The notes: generated by a model not told the origin, from the sequence alone. A stretch of 35,785 nucleotides of DNA from JAVBPT01 sp031549455 (GCA_031549455.1 JAVBPT010000067.1:1-35785), one strand, 5' to 3'; positions 17,117-26,560 are shown, numbered from the stretch's first letter. Numbers and translations are program-made.

Positions 17117-20100
17117 GTGGAGAATATACTTTGGTTAGGGATAGATATTGGTTCGACTACAGTAAAAGCGGTGGTATTGGAACCTGTTTACAAAAATGTT
17201 TTATATAAAAAGTACATAAGGCATAATGCCAAAACGACAGAAACGGTTTTGGAGATTTTTTTTGAGATTAAGAAAAGGTGGAAAGAGGCCTCTTTCAAAT
17301 GTGCCATCTGCGGAAGTGGAGGAATGGATATCGCAAATCATCTTGGCGCAAATTTTATACAAGAGGTGGTTGCAAATGCAATCGCAGTGAAAGAACGATA
17401 CCCGATGACTAAGGTTGCGATAGAGCTTGGTGGGCAAGATGCGAAAATCATCTTTTTTCATCATGATGAGCTAACTGGTGAAATCAGCGTTTCTGATATG
17501 AGAATGAACGGAAGTTGTGCGGGTGGTACGGGGGCATTCATTGATCAGATCGCAGAGCTTTTATCCGTTTGCCCTGAGGAGTTTGGCATTTTGGCAAGCA
17601 AGGGAAAAACAGTTTATGATGTGTCGGGGAGATGTGGTGTCTTTGCCAAAACAGATATACAACCACTACTAAATCAAGGTGCGTCTAAGGCAGACATTGC
17701 ACTTTCTACTTTTCATGCGATCGCAAAACAGACAATTGGAGGGCTTGCACAAGGGACGGAAATAACAGCCCCAGTACTGTTTGAAGGAGGACCACTAACA
17801 TTCCATCCCAGGTTGGTAGAAGCATATGTGGAAAAATTAAATCTAAAAAGTGGGGAAGCGATCATTCCGGAAAATGCAGAGACGCTAGTGGCAATCGGAA
17901 GCGCCCTTTCAATTGGAACCATGTTTCGAGACTCTGGGATTTTTGACATCGGAGAAGCAATTGAAAAACTAAGGAATGGTTATGAGCTGCTAAGAAGGGA
18001 TGGCGAAGGAATAGAGAAATTCTTTGCAACTGATAAAGAAAAAGAAGATTTTTATTTAAGACATCAAAAGGAAGAAAGGGCTTTGAATAAGACAGAAAAA
18101 AACCTAGATGTTTATCTTGGAGTAGATGCGGGTTCTACAACGAGCAAGTTTGTTTTGCTAGATGAAAATGAAGAAATTGTGGACAGCTTTTACAGAAGCA
18201 ATTCGGGAGATCCGATCGCGATTATTTCGGATGCTCTGATTGAGATGCGAGAAAAATATAAGAAGGCGGGAATCTCTCTAAACGTGAAAGGGATGGGCAC
18301 AACTGGATATGGTGAGATCCTTTTTAGTAAAGCATTTAGTGCGGATTACCACACAGTAGAAACTGTTGCGCATGCGCATGCTGCTAAAAAGCTTGTTCCG
18401 GGGGTGTCTTTTATACTAGACATCGGTGGTCAAGATATGAAGGCGATCTATATTAAAAATGGAGTGGTGACAGGAATCATATTGAATGAGGCTTGTTCGG
18501 CAGGATGTGGATCATTTATAGAGACCTATGCCAAATCTTTAAACGTTCCTGTGGGAAATATTGCAGAGATGGCATTTCATTCAGAAAACCCGTCCAAATT
18601 AGGGTCCAGGTGCACGGTGTTTATGAACAGCTCAATTATTACAGAACAAAAAAGCGGGAAAACAATAGAGGACATTATGGCCGGGCTTTGTAGATCTATT
18701 ATAGAAAATGTGTTTACAAAGGTAATTAGAATTTCCAACTTTGATCTTTTGGGAGAAAAAATTGTGGTGCAGGGAGGAACCTTTAAAAATGATGCCGTTT
18801 TAAGAGCAATGGAGCAGTACATCAACAAAAAAGTGATTCGACCAGATCACCCAGGGGAGATGGGGGCAATCGGCATTGCGATGTTAACAAAAAAGTACAT
18901 AGAAGAAAAGGGCGAGGGATATCAGTCCACGTTTTTAGGTCTCGATCGATTAGAAGAATGTTGGAATAAAAAAGAGGCTGGGAATGCCTGCAAATTTTGT
19001 ACCAATGGGTGTAGCAGAACAATTGTAAGATTCTCAAATGGAGATTCTTATGTTACAGGAAATCGATGCGAGAAGGGAGAAATATTAGGGGATTTAGAAG
19101 ACGAAAAGGTACGTGAAAAGCTGAAGGATGTAATGGCCAAGAAAAAAGAGGTACCAGATCTGATGAAAGAGAGAAATGAGCTTCTGTTTAGAGCGTATAA
19201 CCATATGGCAATAGAAGAGAAAAAGAACATTACGATAGGAATACCACGTGTGCTTGAATTCTGGAATAGCTTTCCTTTTTGGAACACATTTTTTGGCTCA
19301 CTTGGATTTTCTGTTGTTCTTTCGGATGAAAGCAGTTATCGAATGTTTGAGAACGGACTTCCCTATGTTCCATCCGATACGGTTTGTTTTCCGGGAAAGA
19401 TCGTACATGGTCATATTGAGAATCTAGTAGAAAAAAAGGTGGATAGGATATTCTATCCTTATATGATGGAGATACCAAGTGAGCATACAAATGGGGAGAA
19501 AGCTTACAATATGTGTGCGGTCGTACAAGGCTATCCTGTTATTATAAAAGTAAACAATGAGCCGGAGAAGAAGCATGGCATTGTTTTTGACACTCCTATG
19601 TTTAGATGGTATAATAAAAGATTAAGGGATAAGCAGCTTGTGAATTTTATGCAGAGTACGTTTGGGATAAAAAAGGAGCACATTTTAAAGGGAATAGAAC
19701 TTGCAGACCATGCAATGTTTGATTTTCAGTCCGCATTAATGAAAAAAGGGGAAGAAGTAATCGAGCTGGTCAAACAAAAAGATACATTTGCCGTTGTATT
19801 GGCGGGAAGGCCATATCATGGGGATAGCTTAATCAATCATGAATTGTCTAGCCACTTTACGAAATTGGGCGTACCAGTATTAACGATTGATTCAATTCCA
19901 GGTATATTTGATACGGATTTGTCAAACGTTATGGCGGATATTGTAAATCCATTTCATACTAGGTTATTTAGTGCAGCGATAGCGGTTGCAAAATCGCCCT
20001 ATCTTGAGATGGCCCAAATTGTGAGTTTTGGATGTGGTCATGATGCGATTAACACAGATGAGGTGAACAGGATTATGGAAGAAGTGTCTGGGAAAGAGGC

Positions 20101-21541
20101 ACTTGTGCTAAAGCTGGATGAGGGGGATGCAAAAGGACCCCTTGTGATTAGAATTAAATCGTTTATTGAGACGGTAAAAGAAAGAAGAAAAAAGACACTT
20201 GAGGTTAGAGAACTTGAGGATCCATTTCAAGTGAAATTTAAAAAAGAGGATATAAAGAAAAGAGTGGTCTATGTTCCAAATCTGTCAGAAGCCTTTAGTG
20301 TTATTCTTACGGCGGTAATGGAGAGAGAGGGACTTGAGGCGAGAGTTCTTCCGATCGCGGGAAAACGAGCAAAAGAGCTGGGCAAAAAATATGTGCATAA
20401 TGACATCTGCTATCCTGCGCAAATCAATATCGGAGAGATGTTAGCAGAGCTTGAAAATTGTGATCTGAATAAAGAGAAAATAGCATTTGGTCTCGCAAAG
20501 AATTGTGATGGTTGTAGAGCGGGGCAGTATCTGATGCTTGCAAGAAGAGCGCTTGATGAATTTGGTTACAAAGAGATTCCGCTTCTCACAACAGATATGA
20601 ATGGCAACCGCGCTCACCCTGGGTTTAAGGTGAGTCTTGCGTTTCAGCTGAGAACGCTGACAGGGATTGCGGTGATGGATGCCCTTGAAGATATGAGGAG
20701 AAAGATAAGGCCTTATGAAAAAAACAATGGAGAGACAGATGAGGTGTTTTTTAGGTATGTAAACCGATTGGCAGAAGCTCTGAAAAAAAGAGGAAAAAAC
20801 GTATTTGACGTGCTGGAAGAGGCGGTAACTAGTTTTAATGACATCCCATGTGATCGTTCAGAAAGAAAGCCGAGGGTTTTAATTATTGGTGAAATTCTAA
20901 TGAATTATCACAAAGAAGCCAATGAAAATATAGAGGCATATCTTGAAAAGAATGGGATGGAGACGATCCTTCCTCCCTATGTAGACTTCTTTAGACGAGA
21001 TAATATTAAGTTGATGGACGGAGCCAAAAGGGATTACATGGATCATGGAGTTCTCACTTATATATTAGGGGGTGTAACCGACGCGGTTTATAAAAACATT
21101 CTTGGGAAAGTAGAAAAAAGAATGCAAGGGTTTAGGTACTTTGAGAAGAGAGCTTCTGTGCATGAGCTTTCTAAGATTGCAGAAGAATATATCGACAGCA
21201 CTTATACACCAGGAGAGGGTTGGCTTATACTGGCTGAGATAATTGAAAATGCAAGATGTGGAGTCAATGCCTTTGCAATCGTACAACCATTTGCGTGCCT
21301 ACCGAATCATATCAGTGGCAGAGGACTGATTAAGGCAATGAAAGAAAAAAATCCAAAGATACAAATTGTCTCACTTGATTATGATCCGGATACAAGTTAT
21401 GCAAATATAGAGAATAGGTTACAGATGTTAATCATGGCCTCGAAGGAGGAGAAAAAGAATCCTCTCGATTCAATACAGGGAAGGGTAGACCTTGCTTCAT
21501 TGATTCAAAAAGACACAAATGGCAAAGTGGTCGGAGAGTAG
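17117..21541 (+). CDS. Giant acyl-CoA dehydratase activase protein (two ASKHA domains plus HgdB/DUF2229-like region)
   Basis: This is a roughly 1474-residue cytoplasmic protein of the BadF/BadG/BcrA/BcrD group. ASKHA ATPase domain 1 (about 5-265) has DIGSTTVKAVVLE, ELGGQDAKII and NGSCAGGTGAF. Domain 2 (about 335-590) has VDAGSTTSKFVLL, DIGGQDMKAI and NEACSAGCGSF. A CKFCTNGC cysteine cluster (about 635) is followed by the DUF2229-like part (PRVLEFWNSFPFW, VPSDTVCFPGK) and HgdB-like parts (GRPYHGDSLINHEL, NDICYPAQ, KNCDGCRAGQ). Related activases use ATP to push an electron into 2-hydroxyacyl-CoA dehydratases or benzoyl-CoA reductases; the target of this fused form is unknown and no separate dehydratase subunits are nearby. 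GTG 17117 has GGAGG 8 nt upstream; ATG 17102, inside the MarR gene, is the alternative. Confidence 0.88.
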   Translation: MENILWLGIDIGSTTVKAVVLEPVYKNVLYKKYIRHNAKTTETVLEIFFEIKKRWKEASFKCAICGSGGMDIANHLGANFIQEVVANAIAVKERYPMTKVAIELGGQDAKIIFFHHDELTGEISVSDMRMNGSCAGGTGAFIDQIAELLSVCPEEFGILASKGKTVYDVSGRCGVFAKTDIQPLLNQGASKADIALSTFHAIAKQTIGGLAQGTEITAPVLFEGGPLTFHPRLVEAYVEKLNLKSGEAIIPENAETLVAIGSALSIGTMFRDSGIFDIGEAIEKLRNGYELLRRDGEGIEKFFATDKEKEDFYLRHQKEERALNKTEKNLDVYLGVDAGSTTSKFVLLDENEEIVDSFYRSNSGDPIAIISDALIEMREKYKKAGISLNVKGMGTTGYGEILFSKAFSADYHTVETVAHAHAAKKLVPGVSFILDIGGQDMKAIYIKNGVVTGIILNEACSAGCGSFIETYAKSLNVPVGNIAEMAFHSENPSKLGSRCTVFMNSSIITEQKSGKTIEDIMAGLCRSIIENVFTKVIRISNFDLLGEKIVVQGGTFKNDAVLRAMEQYINKKVIRPDHPGEMGAIGIAMLTKKYIEEKGEGYQSTFLGLDRLEECWNKKEAGNACKFCTNGCSRTIVRFSNGDSYVTGNRCEKGEILGDLEDEKVREKLKDVMAKKKEVPDLMKERNELLFRAYNHMAIEEKKNITIGIPRVLEFWNSFPFWNTFFGSLGFSVVLSDESSYRMFENGLPYVPSDTVCFPGKIVHGHIENLVEKKVDRIFYPYMMEIPSEHTNGEKAYNMCAVVQGYPVIIKVNNEPEKKHGIVFDTPMFRWYNKRLRDKQLVNFMQSTFGIKKEHILKGIELADHAMFDFQSALMKKGEEVIELVKQKDTFAVVLAGRPYHGDSLINHELSSHFTKLGVPVLTIDSIPGIFDTDLSNVMADIVNPFHTRLFSAAIAVAKSPYLEMAQIVSFGCGHDAINTDEVNRIMEEVSGKEALVLKLDEGDAKGPLVIRIKSFIETVKERRKKTLEVRELEDPFQVKFKKEDIKKRVVYVPNLSEAFSVILTAVMEREGLEARVLPIAGKRAKELGKKYVHNDICYPAQINIGEMLAELENCDLNKEKIAFGLAKNCDGCRAGQYLMLARRALDEFGYKEIPLLTTDMNGNRAHPGFKVSLAFQLRTLTGIAVMDALEDMRRKIRPYEKNNGETDEVFFRYVNRLAEALKKRGKNVFDVLEEAVTSFNDIPCDRSERKPRVLIIGEILMNYHKEANENIEAYLEKNGMETILPPYVDFFRRDNIKLMDGAKRDYMDHGVLTYILGGVTDAVYKNILGKVEKRMQGFRYFEKRASVHELSKIAEEYIDSTYTPGEGWLILAEIIENARCGVNAFAIVQPFACLPNHISGRGLIKAMKEKNPKIQIVSLDYDPDTSYANIENRLQMLIMASKEEKKNPLDSIQGRVDLASLIQKDTNGKVVGE

Positions 21542-21574
21542 GAATGAGTATGTCAAAATAGGAAGGGAAGAGAA

Positions 21575-22813
21575 ATGAGTAAACACGTTATTGACGATGC
21601 AAAGAGATGTCTGCAATGCAAAAACCCGATGTGTAGGGAAGGGTGTCCTGTTCAAACACCGATTCGGGACGCCATTCGCTTATTATTAGAAGGAAATATT
21701 TCAAGCGCAGGGGAACTTCTTTTCGAAAATAATCCTTTGTCTCTTGTGTGTTGCCATATTTGCCCTCAGGAAAACCAGTGTGAAGGACATTGCGTACTAG
21801 GAAAGAATGGCTCTCCGGTTCAAATCAGCGAAATTGAAAAATACATATCGGATTATTATTTAAATATTTACAAGCCATTTCCATCTGATAAAAGTGCAGG
21901 GAAAGTTGCCATCGTTGGCTCGGGTCCTGCGGGCATCACCATTGCCTTTTTACTGTCAAAAAAGAATTACGATGTAACCATCTTTGAAGGGAATGATCAG
22001 ATTGGTGGAGTTTTACGCTACGGTATTCCAGAGTTTAGGCTTCCGAAGAGGGTGATCGATAGGTTGATGGAGGTGCTCATAAAAAGTGATGTAAAGATTC
22101 GACCCAATACTGCAATCGGAACCAACCTAACGATCGATGACCTTTTTAGAGACGGATATAAAGCCATTTTCTTGGGGACGGGTGTGTGGAGGCCGAGTAA
22201 GCTGGGGGTAAAAGGCGAGAGCTTGGGCAATGTTCATTACGCCATAGAATATCTGAGAAATCCGAATGTCTATAGACTTGGAAAGCGCATTGCTATTATA
22301 GGGGCTGGGAATGTGGCAATGGATGTTGCACGTACAGCATTTCGTCATGGATGTGAAGAGGTGACCATCATTTGCAATATGGATGAGTCAGCGGTTACAG
22401 CGCGCAAAGTGGAGCTTGAATATGCCAAGATTGACGGAGCCCGCCTGCTCTTTCATAAGATAGCAACAGAGTTTACCGAGGACGGAGTCATATTGGTTGA
22501 TGCAGAATTGACTCAAAGTGAACATGGAACAAAAGGAGCGACGCCTATTTACGGCACAGAGAGCTTGTTTGCGGCAGATTCTGTGATTATTGCAGTAGGG
22601 CAAGGACCCAGAGCAGTGATCGTGTCTTCCACAAAGGGAATTGAGATCGGTCACAACGGGCTTGTATTAGTGGATGAATCTGGTCATACAACAAGAGGCG
22701 GTGTCTTTGCATCCGGGGATGTGGTAACAGGAGCCAAAACGGTGGTTGAGGCTGTAAAGGTATCCAGAAGAGTGGCGGATGCCATGGATGCGTATATTAA
22801 AAGTATAGAATGA
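21575..22813 (+). CDS. GltD-like NAD(P)-dependent FAD/iron-sulfur oxidoreductase
   Basis: This is a 412-residue protein like the glutamate synthase small subunit and NfnB-type flavoproteins. The N-terminal domain has two cysteine groups for Fe-S clusters, CLQCKNPMCREGCP and CCHICPQENQCEGHC. Then come an FAD-binding Rossmann motif, VAIVGSGPAGITIAFLL, and an NAD(P)-binding motif, IAIIGAGNVAMDVA, with the closing GVFASGDVVTGAKTVVEAV. No glutamate synthase large subunit is adjacent. It sits 33 nt behind the activase protein with GGAAGGG before the ATG, so it may supply electrons to that system, which is inference. Its stop overlaps the next start (ATGA). Confidence 0.9.
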   Translation: MSKHVIDDAKRCLQCKNPMCREGCPVQTPIRDAIRLLLEGNISSAGELLFENNPLSLVCCHICPQENQCEGHCVLGKNGSPVQISEIEKYISDYYLNIYKPFPSDKSAGKVAIVGSGPAGITIAFLLSKKNYDVTIFEGNDQIGGVLRYGIPEFRLPKRVIDRLMEVLIKSDVKIRPNTAIGTNLTIDDLFRDGYKAIFLGTGVWRPSKLGVKGESLGNVHYAIEYLRNPNVYRLGKRIAIIGAGNVAMDVARTAFRHGCEEVTIICNMDESAVTARKVELEYAKIDGARLLFHKIATEFTEDGVILVDAELTQSEHGTKGATPIYGTESLFAADSVIIAVGQGPRAVIVSSTKGIEIGHNGLVLVDESGHTTRGGVFASGDVVTGAKTVVEAVKVSRRVADAMDAYIKSIE

Positions 22814-23169
22814 AAAAGATAGAAAGCGAGCCAGAAGGCATCAGAAAAATGGAAAAAGGATTTTTTAAAAGGGTTTATGAAGTTGTTTCAAAAATACCAA
22901 CGGGGAAAGTGATCACATATGGGCAGATTGCCGGCATACTTGGAATGGCAAAGGGAGCGAGAATTGTCGGGTATGCCATGCGTATTGCGCCGGACCATCT
23001 TCCAAATCACAGAGTGGTAAACAAACAGGGAGAGATGGCACGAGAAAATATATTTGGGGGAGAAGGCATTCAACGCAAACGGCTTGAGAAAGAGGGCGTT
23101 ACTTTTCTTGAAACTGGATGTATCGATATGGAAAGACATGTTTGGGTCATTTCAGAAGAATCTTTTTAA
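22810..23169 (+). CDS. Alkyltransferase-like MGMT-family protein with Asn in place of catalytic Cys
   Basis: This is a 119-residue protein of the O6-alkylguanine-DNA alkyltransferase C-terminal fold. Recognisable parts are FFKRVYEVVSKIPTGKVITYGQIA, the arginine-finger region GARIVGYAM, and the active-site block, here LPNHRVVN where active enzymes have PCHRV. Asn66 (codon AAT, 23005-23007) replaces the methyl-acceptor cysteine, so it cannot repair DNA by self-alkylation in the usual way. Alkyltransferase-like proteins without the cysteine bind alkylated bases and call in nucleotide excision repair. It is translationally coupled to the flavoprotein gene through ATGA overlap. Confidence 0.88.
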   Translation: MKKIESEPEGIRKMEKGFFKRVYEVVSKIPTGKVITYGQIAGILGMAKGARIVGYAMRIAPDHLPNHRVVNKQGEMARENIFGGEGIQRKRLEKEGVTFLETGCIDMERHVWVISEESF

Positions 23170-23337
23170 GTCACTTTATAATAAATAGCGACATGTGAAT
23201 TTCTGATTTTATTTATATCATAGCGTCTCTTATGTTCTTTTCTCCTTTTCATGGAAGAAATAAAAATGAAAAAGTGGGTGAATGGAATATGGAAACAGAA
23301 TTCGGCAATACTAGATGTGAGAATGGAGGGGATGACA

Positions 23338-23436
23338 ATGGCAAAACAAGCGATGAAGAAATCAGCAGCAAAAAACTCAAATCCGGACAAAAGTAAAGAT
23401 ACGCAACCAGTGCCGAATAAGAAAACTGAGAAATAG
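23338..23436 (+). CDS. Very small lysine-rich protein
   Basis: This is a 32-codon frame starting MAKQAMKKSAAKNSN and continuing with Lys, Pro, Asp and Asn residues. GGAGGGG (23325-23331) sits 6 nt before the ATG, which is ideal, and a terminator-like hairpin follows the stop. A longer frame from 23251 has no ribosome binding site. Probably a real small gene; function unknown. Confidence 0.6.
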   Translation: MAKQAMKKSAAKNSNPDKSKDTQPVPNKKTEK

Positions 23437-23451
23437 GAAACGGCGTAAAAG

Positions 23452-23490
23452 GATAAGGTTTGAATTAGATTTAAATCCTATCTTTTTTTT
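23452..23490 (+). terminator. Terminator after the small lysine-rich gene
   Basis: A bulged stem between GATAAGGTTT (from 23452) and AAATCCTATC (ending 23482) is followed by eight T residues. Confidence 0.65.
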
Positions 23491-23545
23491 AATTTAATCA
23501 AATGGATAGAAAAAAATGTTTATAAGTAGAAATTGTAGAAAAGTG

Positions 23546-23574
23546 TTGACAGAAATATATCATTGCGATATGAT
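23546..23574 (+). promoter_or_regulatory. Promoter of the MFS transporter gene
   Basis: TTGACA (23546-23551), a 17-nt spacer and TATGAT (23569-23574) are near consensus. The ATG is at 23614, with AAAGAGG upstream. Confidence 0.75.
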
Positions 23575-23613
23575 AAAGAAAATAAAGTGATATAAATAAA
23601 GAAAGAGGATTTT

Positions 23614-24924
23614 ATGGAAATTTTACTGAATTATAAGCATATTTTTTATTTTGTTATTGGTATTTTTGTTTTACTATTTACCTGGTTTATTTACAAAAAA
23701 TACAAACTTTCAAAATACCAATTTTTAATCTTCTCACTGCTAACAATATTTTGGTGTAGTGTTTGCATTATTCGCTCATATCGAAAGGTATACATGGTGA
23801 GTGGACCTGAAGTGGGCGGGCTTGGATTTGATGAGCTGTCAGCGGTAAGCGTGATTGCAGCATATGGACTCATTTCCATTTTTGCTAGACTACCAATCTT
23901 TGCATTAAGTGATTACTTTAAAACGAGAAAGTTTTTTATTGCATTGTCAGCAGTATTTATCTTTATTTCATCGATTCTAGTAATAATCGATCCAAAGTAC
24001 ATATCCCTTCTTAGCTCCTCCATTGCCATTGGGATTGGTGCATCACTTGTATCTTTCTTTAATGTTATGTTTGCAGACACCTTTAGCAAGGATCAGGCGA
24101 TGGTATCGGTTTCAGTGCTATCCATTGCACCACTTCTTGCAGAGTTTATTGTTGCACCGTTTCAATTCTATGCAACCAATGCCACAGTTAAAGATTACAG
24201 ACTTTTATGGATTTATTCGGCCGTTTTTGCACTTTTCGCGCTTGTGATGTTGATTTTCACAAAGGATAATAAGGAAAATGCAAGAAACTTTACCTGGATC
24301 AAAATTAAAAAAGTGGTGACAAACTATCGATTTATCATCATTTGTTTAATCGGTGTGGTGGTGTCCTTTATTAAGTTCTCGACCTCTGGTGCCAATATGA
24401 CTACCTTTGTTCGAATGGCAGAAATCAATATGAATGCACTGGGTGTAGCCTATCTTGATGTTATATTTACAATTTTTCAACTTATAGCAGGCGTATTGGT
24501 TGGATTGTATTTAAAAAATAAAATCGGAATTAAAAACACACTACTGCTTGGATTATTCTTCACACTGTCCTTTACATTGATCGGTATGTTTACCATCAAT
24601 CCGATTTTTCTATTTTTGGCGTATGGTTTAAATGGTTTTGGCTATGGTCTTACTTATAATATCTTAATCGGGCTTGCGATGGAGCCATTTAGTAAGGATC
24701 TAAGAGAGATTACAATGGGTGTTTACCAGACGTTCTTTGCGATTGGCATCTATTATGGAGATAAAATATACGCGTTTATGTTTAAGATGCTAAACAATAT
24801 CACAAATGCAGGAATTGAAACATATCGGGCAGTATTCAATGTGATTTCCATTACAACAGTCATCGCAATCGTTATCTTATTTCTACTCTTTAAAAACAAA
24901 GATATGAAAGAGTTGGAAAATTAA
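23614..24924 (+). CDS. Major facilitator superfamily transporter
   Basis: This is a 436-residue protein with about twelve membrane-spanning segments. It has the MFS cytoplasmic loop between helices 2 and 3 (ALSDYFKTRKFF), a central cytoplasmic linker rich in Lys (about 220-240) and a C-terminal half with a repeat-like layout (GLYLKNKIGIKNTLLLG). It has its own near-consensus promoter and a following terminator, so it is a single-gene unit. The substrate cannot be told from sequence. Confidence 0.88.
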   Translation: MEILLNYKHIFYFVIGIFVLLFTWFIYKKYKLSKYQFLIFSLLTIFWCSVCIIRSYRKVYMVSGPEVGGLGFDELSAVSVIAAYGLISIFARLPIFALSDYFKTRKFFIALSAVFIFISSILVIIDPKYISLLSSSIAIGIGASLVSFFNVMFADTFSKDQAMVSVSVLSIAPLLAEFIVAPFQFYATNATVKDYRLLWIYSAVFALFALVMLIFTKDNKENARNFTWIKIKKVVTNYRFIIICLIGVVVSFIKFSTSGANMTTFVRMAEINMNALGVAYLDVIFTIFQLIAGVLVGLYLKNKIGIKNTLLLGLFFTLSFTLIGMFTINPIFLFLAYGLNGFGYGLTYNILIGLAMEPFSKDLREITMGVYQTFFAIGIYYGDKIYAFMFKMLNNITNAGIETYRAVFNVISITTVIAIVILFLLFKNKDMKELEN

Positions 24925-24930
24925 AGAGGG

Positions 24931-24960
24931 GCATAGAGCAATCTATGCTTTTTCTTTTTT
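24931..24960 (+). terminator. Terminator of the MFS gene
   Basis: GCATAGA (24931-24937) and TCTATGC (24942-24948) form a 7-bp stem capped by GCAA, followed by T-rich sequence. Confidence 0.85.
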
Positions 24961-24967
24961 GCAGTGT

Positions 24968-24995
24968 TTGACAAAAATTTAATTCGATCTATATT
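24968..24995 (+). promoter_or_regulatory. Promoter of the YjdF-like gene
   Basis: TTGACA (24968-24973), a 16-nt spacer and TATATT (24990-24995). AAAGGAG follows before the ATG at 25019. Confidence 0.7.
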
Positions 24996-25018
24996 GGAAA
25001 AGCAAAGGAGAAGCGGAA

Positions 25019-25741
25019 ATGAAAAAGGGAAAAAAGAGTACGAAGGACAAGATTGGACAATTTGTCTTTATTACACTTATCGTATCTATCATTTATATCG
25101 TTGTTAGAATTTTCTTCGCACCCGCTGGTGCAGTTGATGGGGCATTAGGAGTACATATGAAGAGTGATTATGTTTTGATGCTCATTCAGTGTATCCTTGG
25201 GCTGATTGCGTTCATGCTTCCTACCATGATTGAACATAGAATCAATATTGTGATGCCCAACAATATGTTAATCATGTATTTTGTATTTTTATATTGTGCC
25301 ATTTATTTAGGAGAGGTTAGAAGTTTCTATTATATGGTGCCACACTGGGATACGATCCTGCATACCTTTAGCGGAGGAATGCTTGGAGCACTTGGATTTA
25401 CGTTGGTTTTGTTGTTGAATGATATTGAAATAGCAAGAGTAGAGCTAAGTCCGCTCTTTGTTGCGATGTTTGCTTTTTGCTTTGCGGTTACATTAGGAGT
25501 GTTCTGGGAAATTTACGAGTATACTTTTGATGGGTTACTCGGTTTAAATATGCAAAAATTTTTGTTGGTGGATGGAACGCAACTTATAGGTCACGCTGCA
25601 CTAGGAGATACAATGAAAGATTTAATGGTGGATATTTTAGGAGCATTTATTATCGCCTCTCTAGGGTATCTTTCATTAAAAAAAGATTGGAGCTGGATTA
25701 CAAAGTTCTCGTTTAGCAAACAACAAAAAGAAATAGTGTAG
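25019..25741 (+). CDS. YjdF/DUF2238-like integral membrane protein
   Basis: This is a 240-residue protein with about six membrane segments after a very basic N-terminus (MKKGKKSTKDK). Polar motifs lie in or near membrane helices: HWDTILHTFSGGMLGALG, VFWEIYEYTFDGLLG and DTMKDLMVDILGAFI. This His/Asp/Glu pattern is that of the DUF2238 (YjdF) family of unknown function. It has its own promoter and is followed 56 nt later by the S51 peptidase gene. Confidence 0.75.
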   Translation: MKKGKKSTKDKIGQFVFITLIVSIIYIVVRIFFAPAGAVDGALGVHMKSDYVLMLIQCILGLIAFMLPTMIEHRINIVMPNNMLIMYFVFLYCAIYLGEVRSFYYMVPHWDTILHTFSGGMLGALGFTLVLLLNDIEIARVELSPLFVAMFAFCFAVTLGVFWEIYEYTFDGLLGLNMQKFLLVDGTQLIGHAALGDTMKDLMVDILGAFIIASLGYLSLKKDWSWITKFSFSKQQKEIV

Positions 25742-25757
25742 AAGAATGGTAAGAAAC

Positions 25758-25785
25758 TTGAAATGGGGTATACTAGGCATAGAAT
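25758..25785 (+). promoter_or_regulatory. Possible promoter of the S51 peptidase gene
   Basis: TTGAAA (25758-25763), a 16-nt spacer and TAGAAT (25780-25785), immediately before the AGGGAGAG ribosome binding site, which would make a very short leader. Confidence 0.4.
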
Positions 25786-25796
25786 AGGGAGAGAAA

Positions 25797-26540
25797 ATGG
25801 ACAGGAAAATTATTGCCATTGGAGGCGGCGGAATTGAAAAAAGGGAAACGTTAGAAATAGATCGGGAGATCATTCGATGTTCGGGAAAGAAGAGCCCCAG
25901 GGTATTGCTTCTTCCAACAGCACTGAAAGATGACCTGAAGTACTGCGAGGGTTTTGGAGATTATTATGGAAAAGAACTGGGTTGTAAAGTAGATTTTTTA
26001 AAAATACTACAGGAGAAACCAACGGAGAAGGGAATAAAGGAGAAGATTGAAGAGGCGGATATTCTCTATGTAAGCGGTGGAAACACGCTTTATATGATGA
26101 ATACCTTTAGAAAGCAAGGAATTGACCAACTCCTAATAAAGGCTTACGAATCGGGAACGGTAATGTGTGGGCTGAGCGCGGGTTCAATGTGCTGGTTTAA
26201 GTATGGGATGTCAGATGCGAGGAAATTTAAAAAGGATCCAAGCAAGATGATCAAGGTGCATGGACTCGGAATGATAGATGCTCTAAACGCCGTACACTTT
26301 GATAAGGATAAGAACCGGGAACAGCTTCTAAAAGAGATGATGAAAAAGACATCTAAGGTAGTGGCGATTACACTGGATAATCTTACAGCGCTTGAGATTA
26401 AGAATGATAGCTATAGAATTATAAAAGGAAGTGAGAAGGCAAAGGCATATAAGGTGTTCTGGAAAAGGAATGAATATACAAAAGAGGAAATTGAATGTTT
26501 GAGTGAGTTTAAGTCATTAAATGAGTTGCTAAGAAAGTGA
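25797..26540 (+). CDS. Peptidase S51 (dipeptidase E-like) family protein
   Basis: This is a 247-residue cytoplasmic protein of the PepE/cyanophycinase clan. It has IAIGGGG at the start, VSGGNTLYMMNTF (about 92-104), and the nucleophile elbow GLSAGS with Ser127 as the likely catalytic residue. ALNAVHFDKDKNRE supplies the likely histidine. PepE cuts Asp-X dipeptides, while other members act on cyanophycin or peptides, so the exact substrate is open. AGGGAGAG precedes the ATG. Confidence 0.88.
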   Translation: MDRKIIAIGGGGIEKRETLEIDREIIRCSGKKSPRVLLLPTALKDDLKYCEGFGDYYGKELGCKVDFLKILQEKPTEKGIKEKIEEADILYVSGGNTLYMMNTFRKQGIDQLLIKAYESGTVMCGLSAGSMCWFKYGMSDARKFKKDPSKMIKVHGLGMIDALNAVHFDKDKNREQLLKEMMKKTSKVVAITLDNLTALEIKNDSYRIIKGSEKAKAYKVFWKRNEYTKEEIECLSEFKSLNELLRK

Positions 26541-26560
26541 TTCTTTTTTATATAAGAGTG

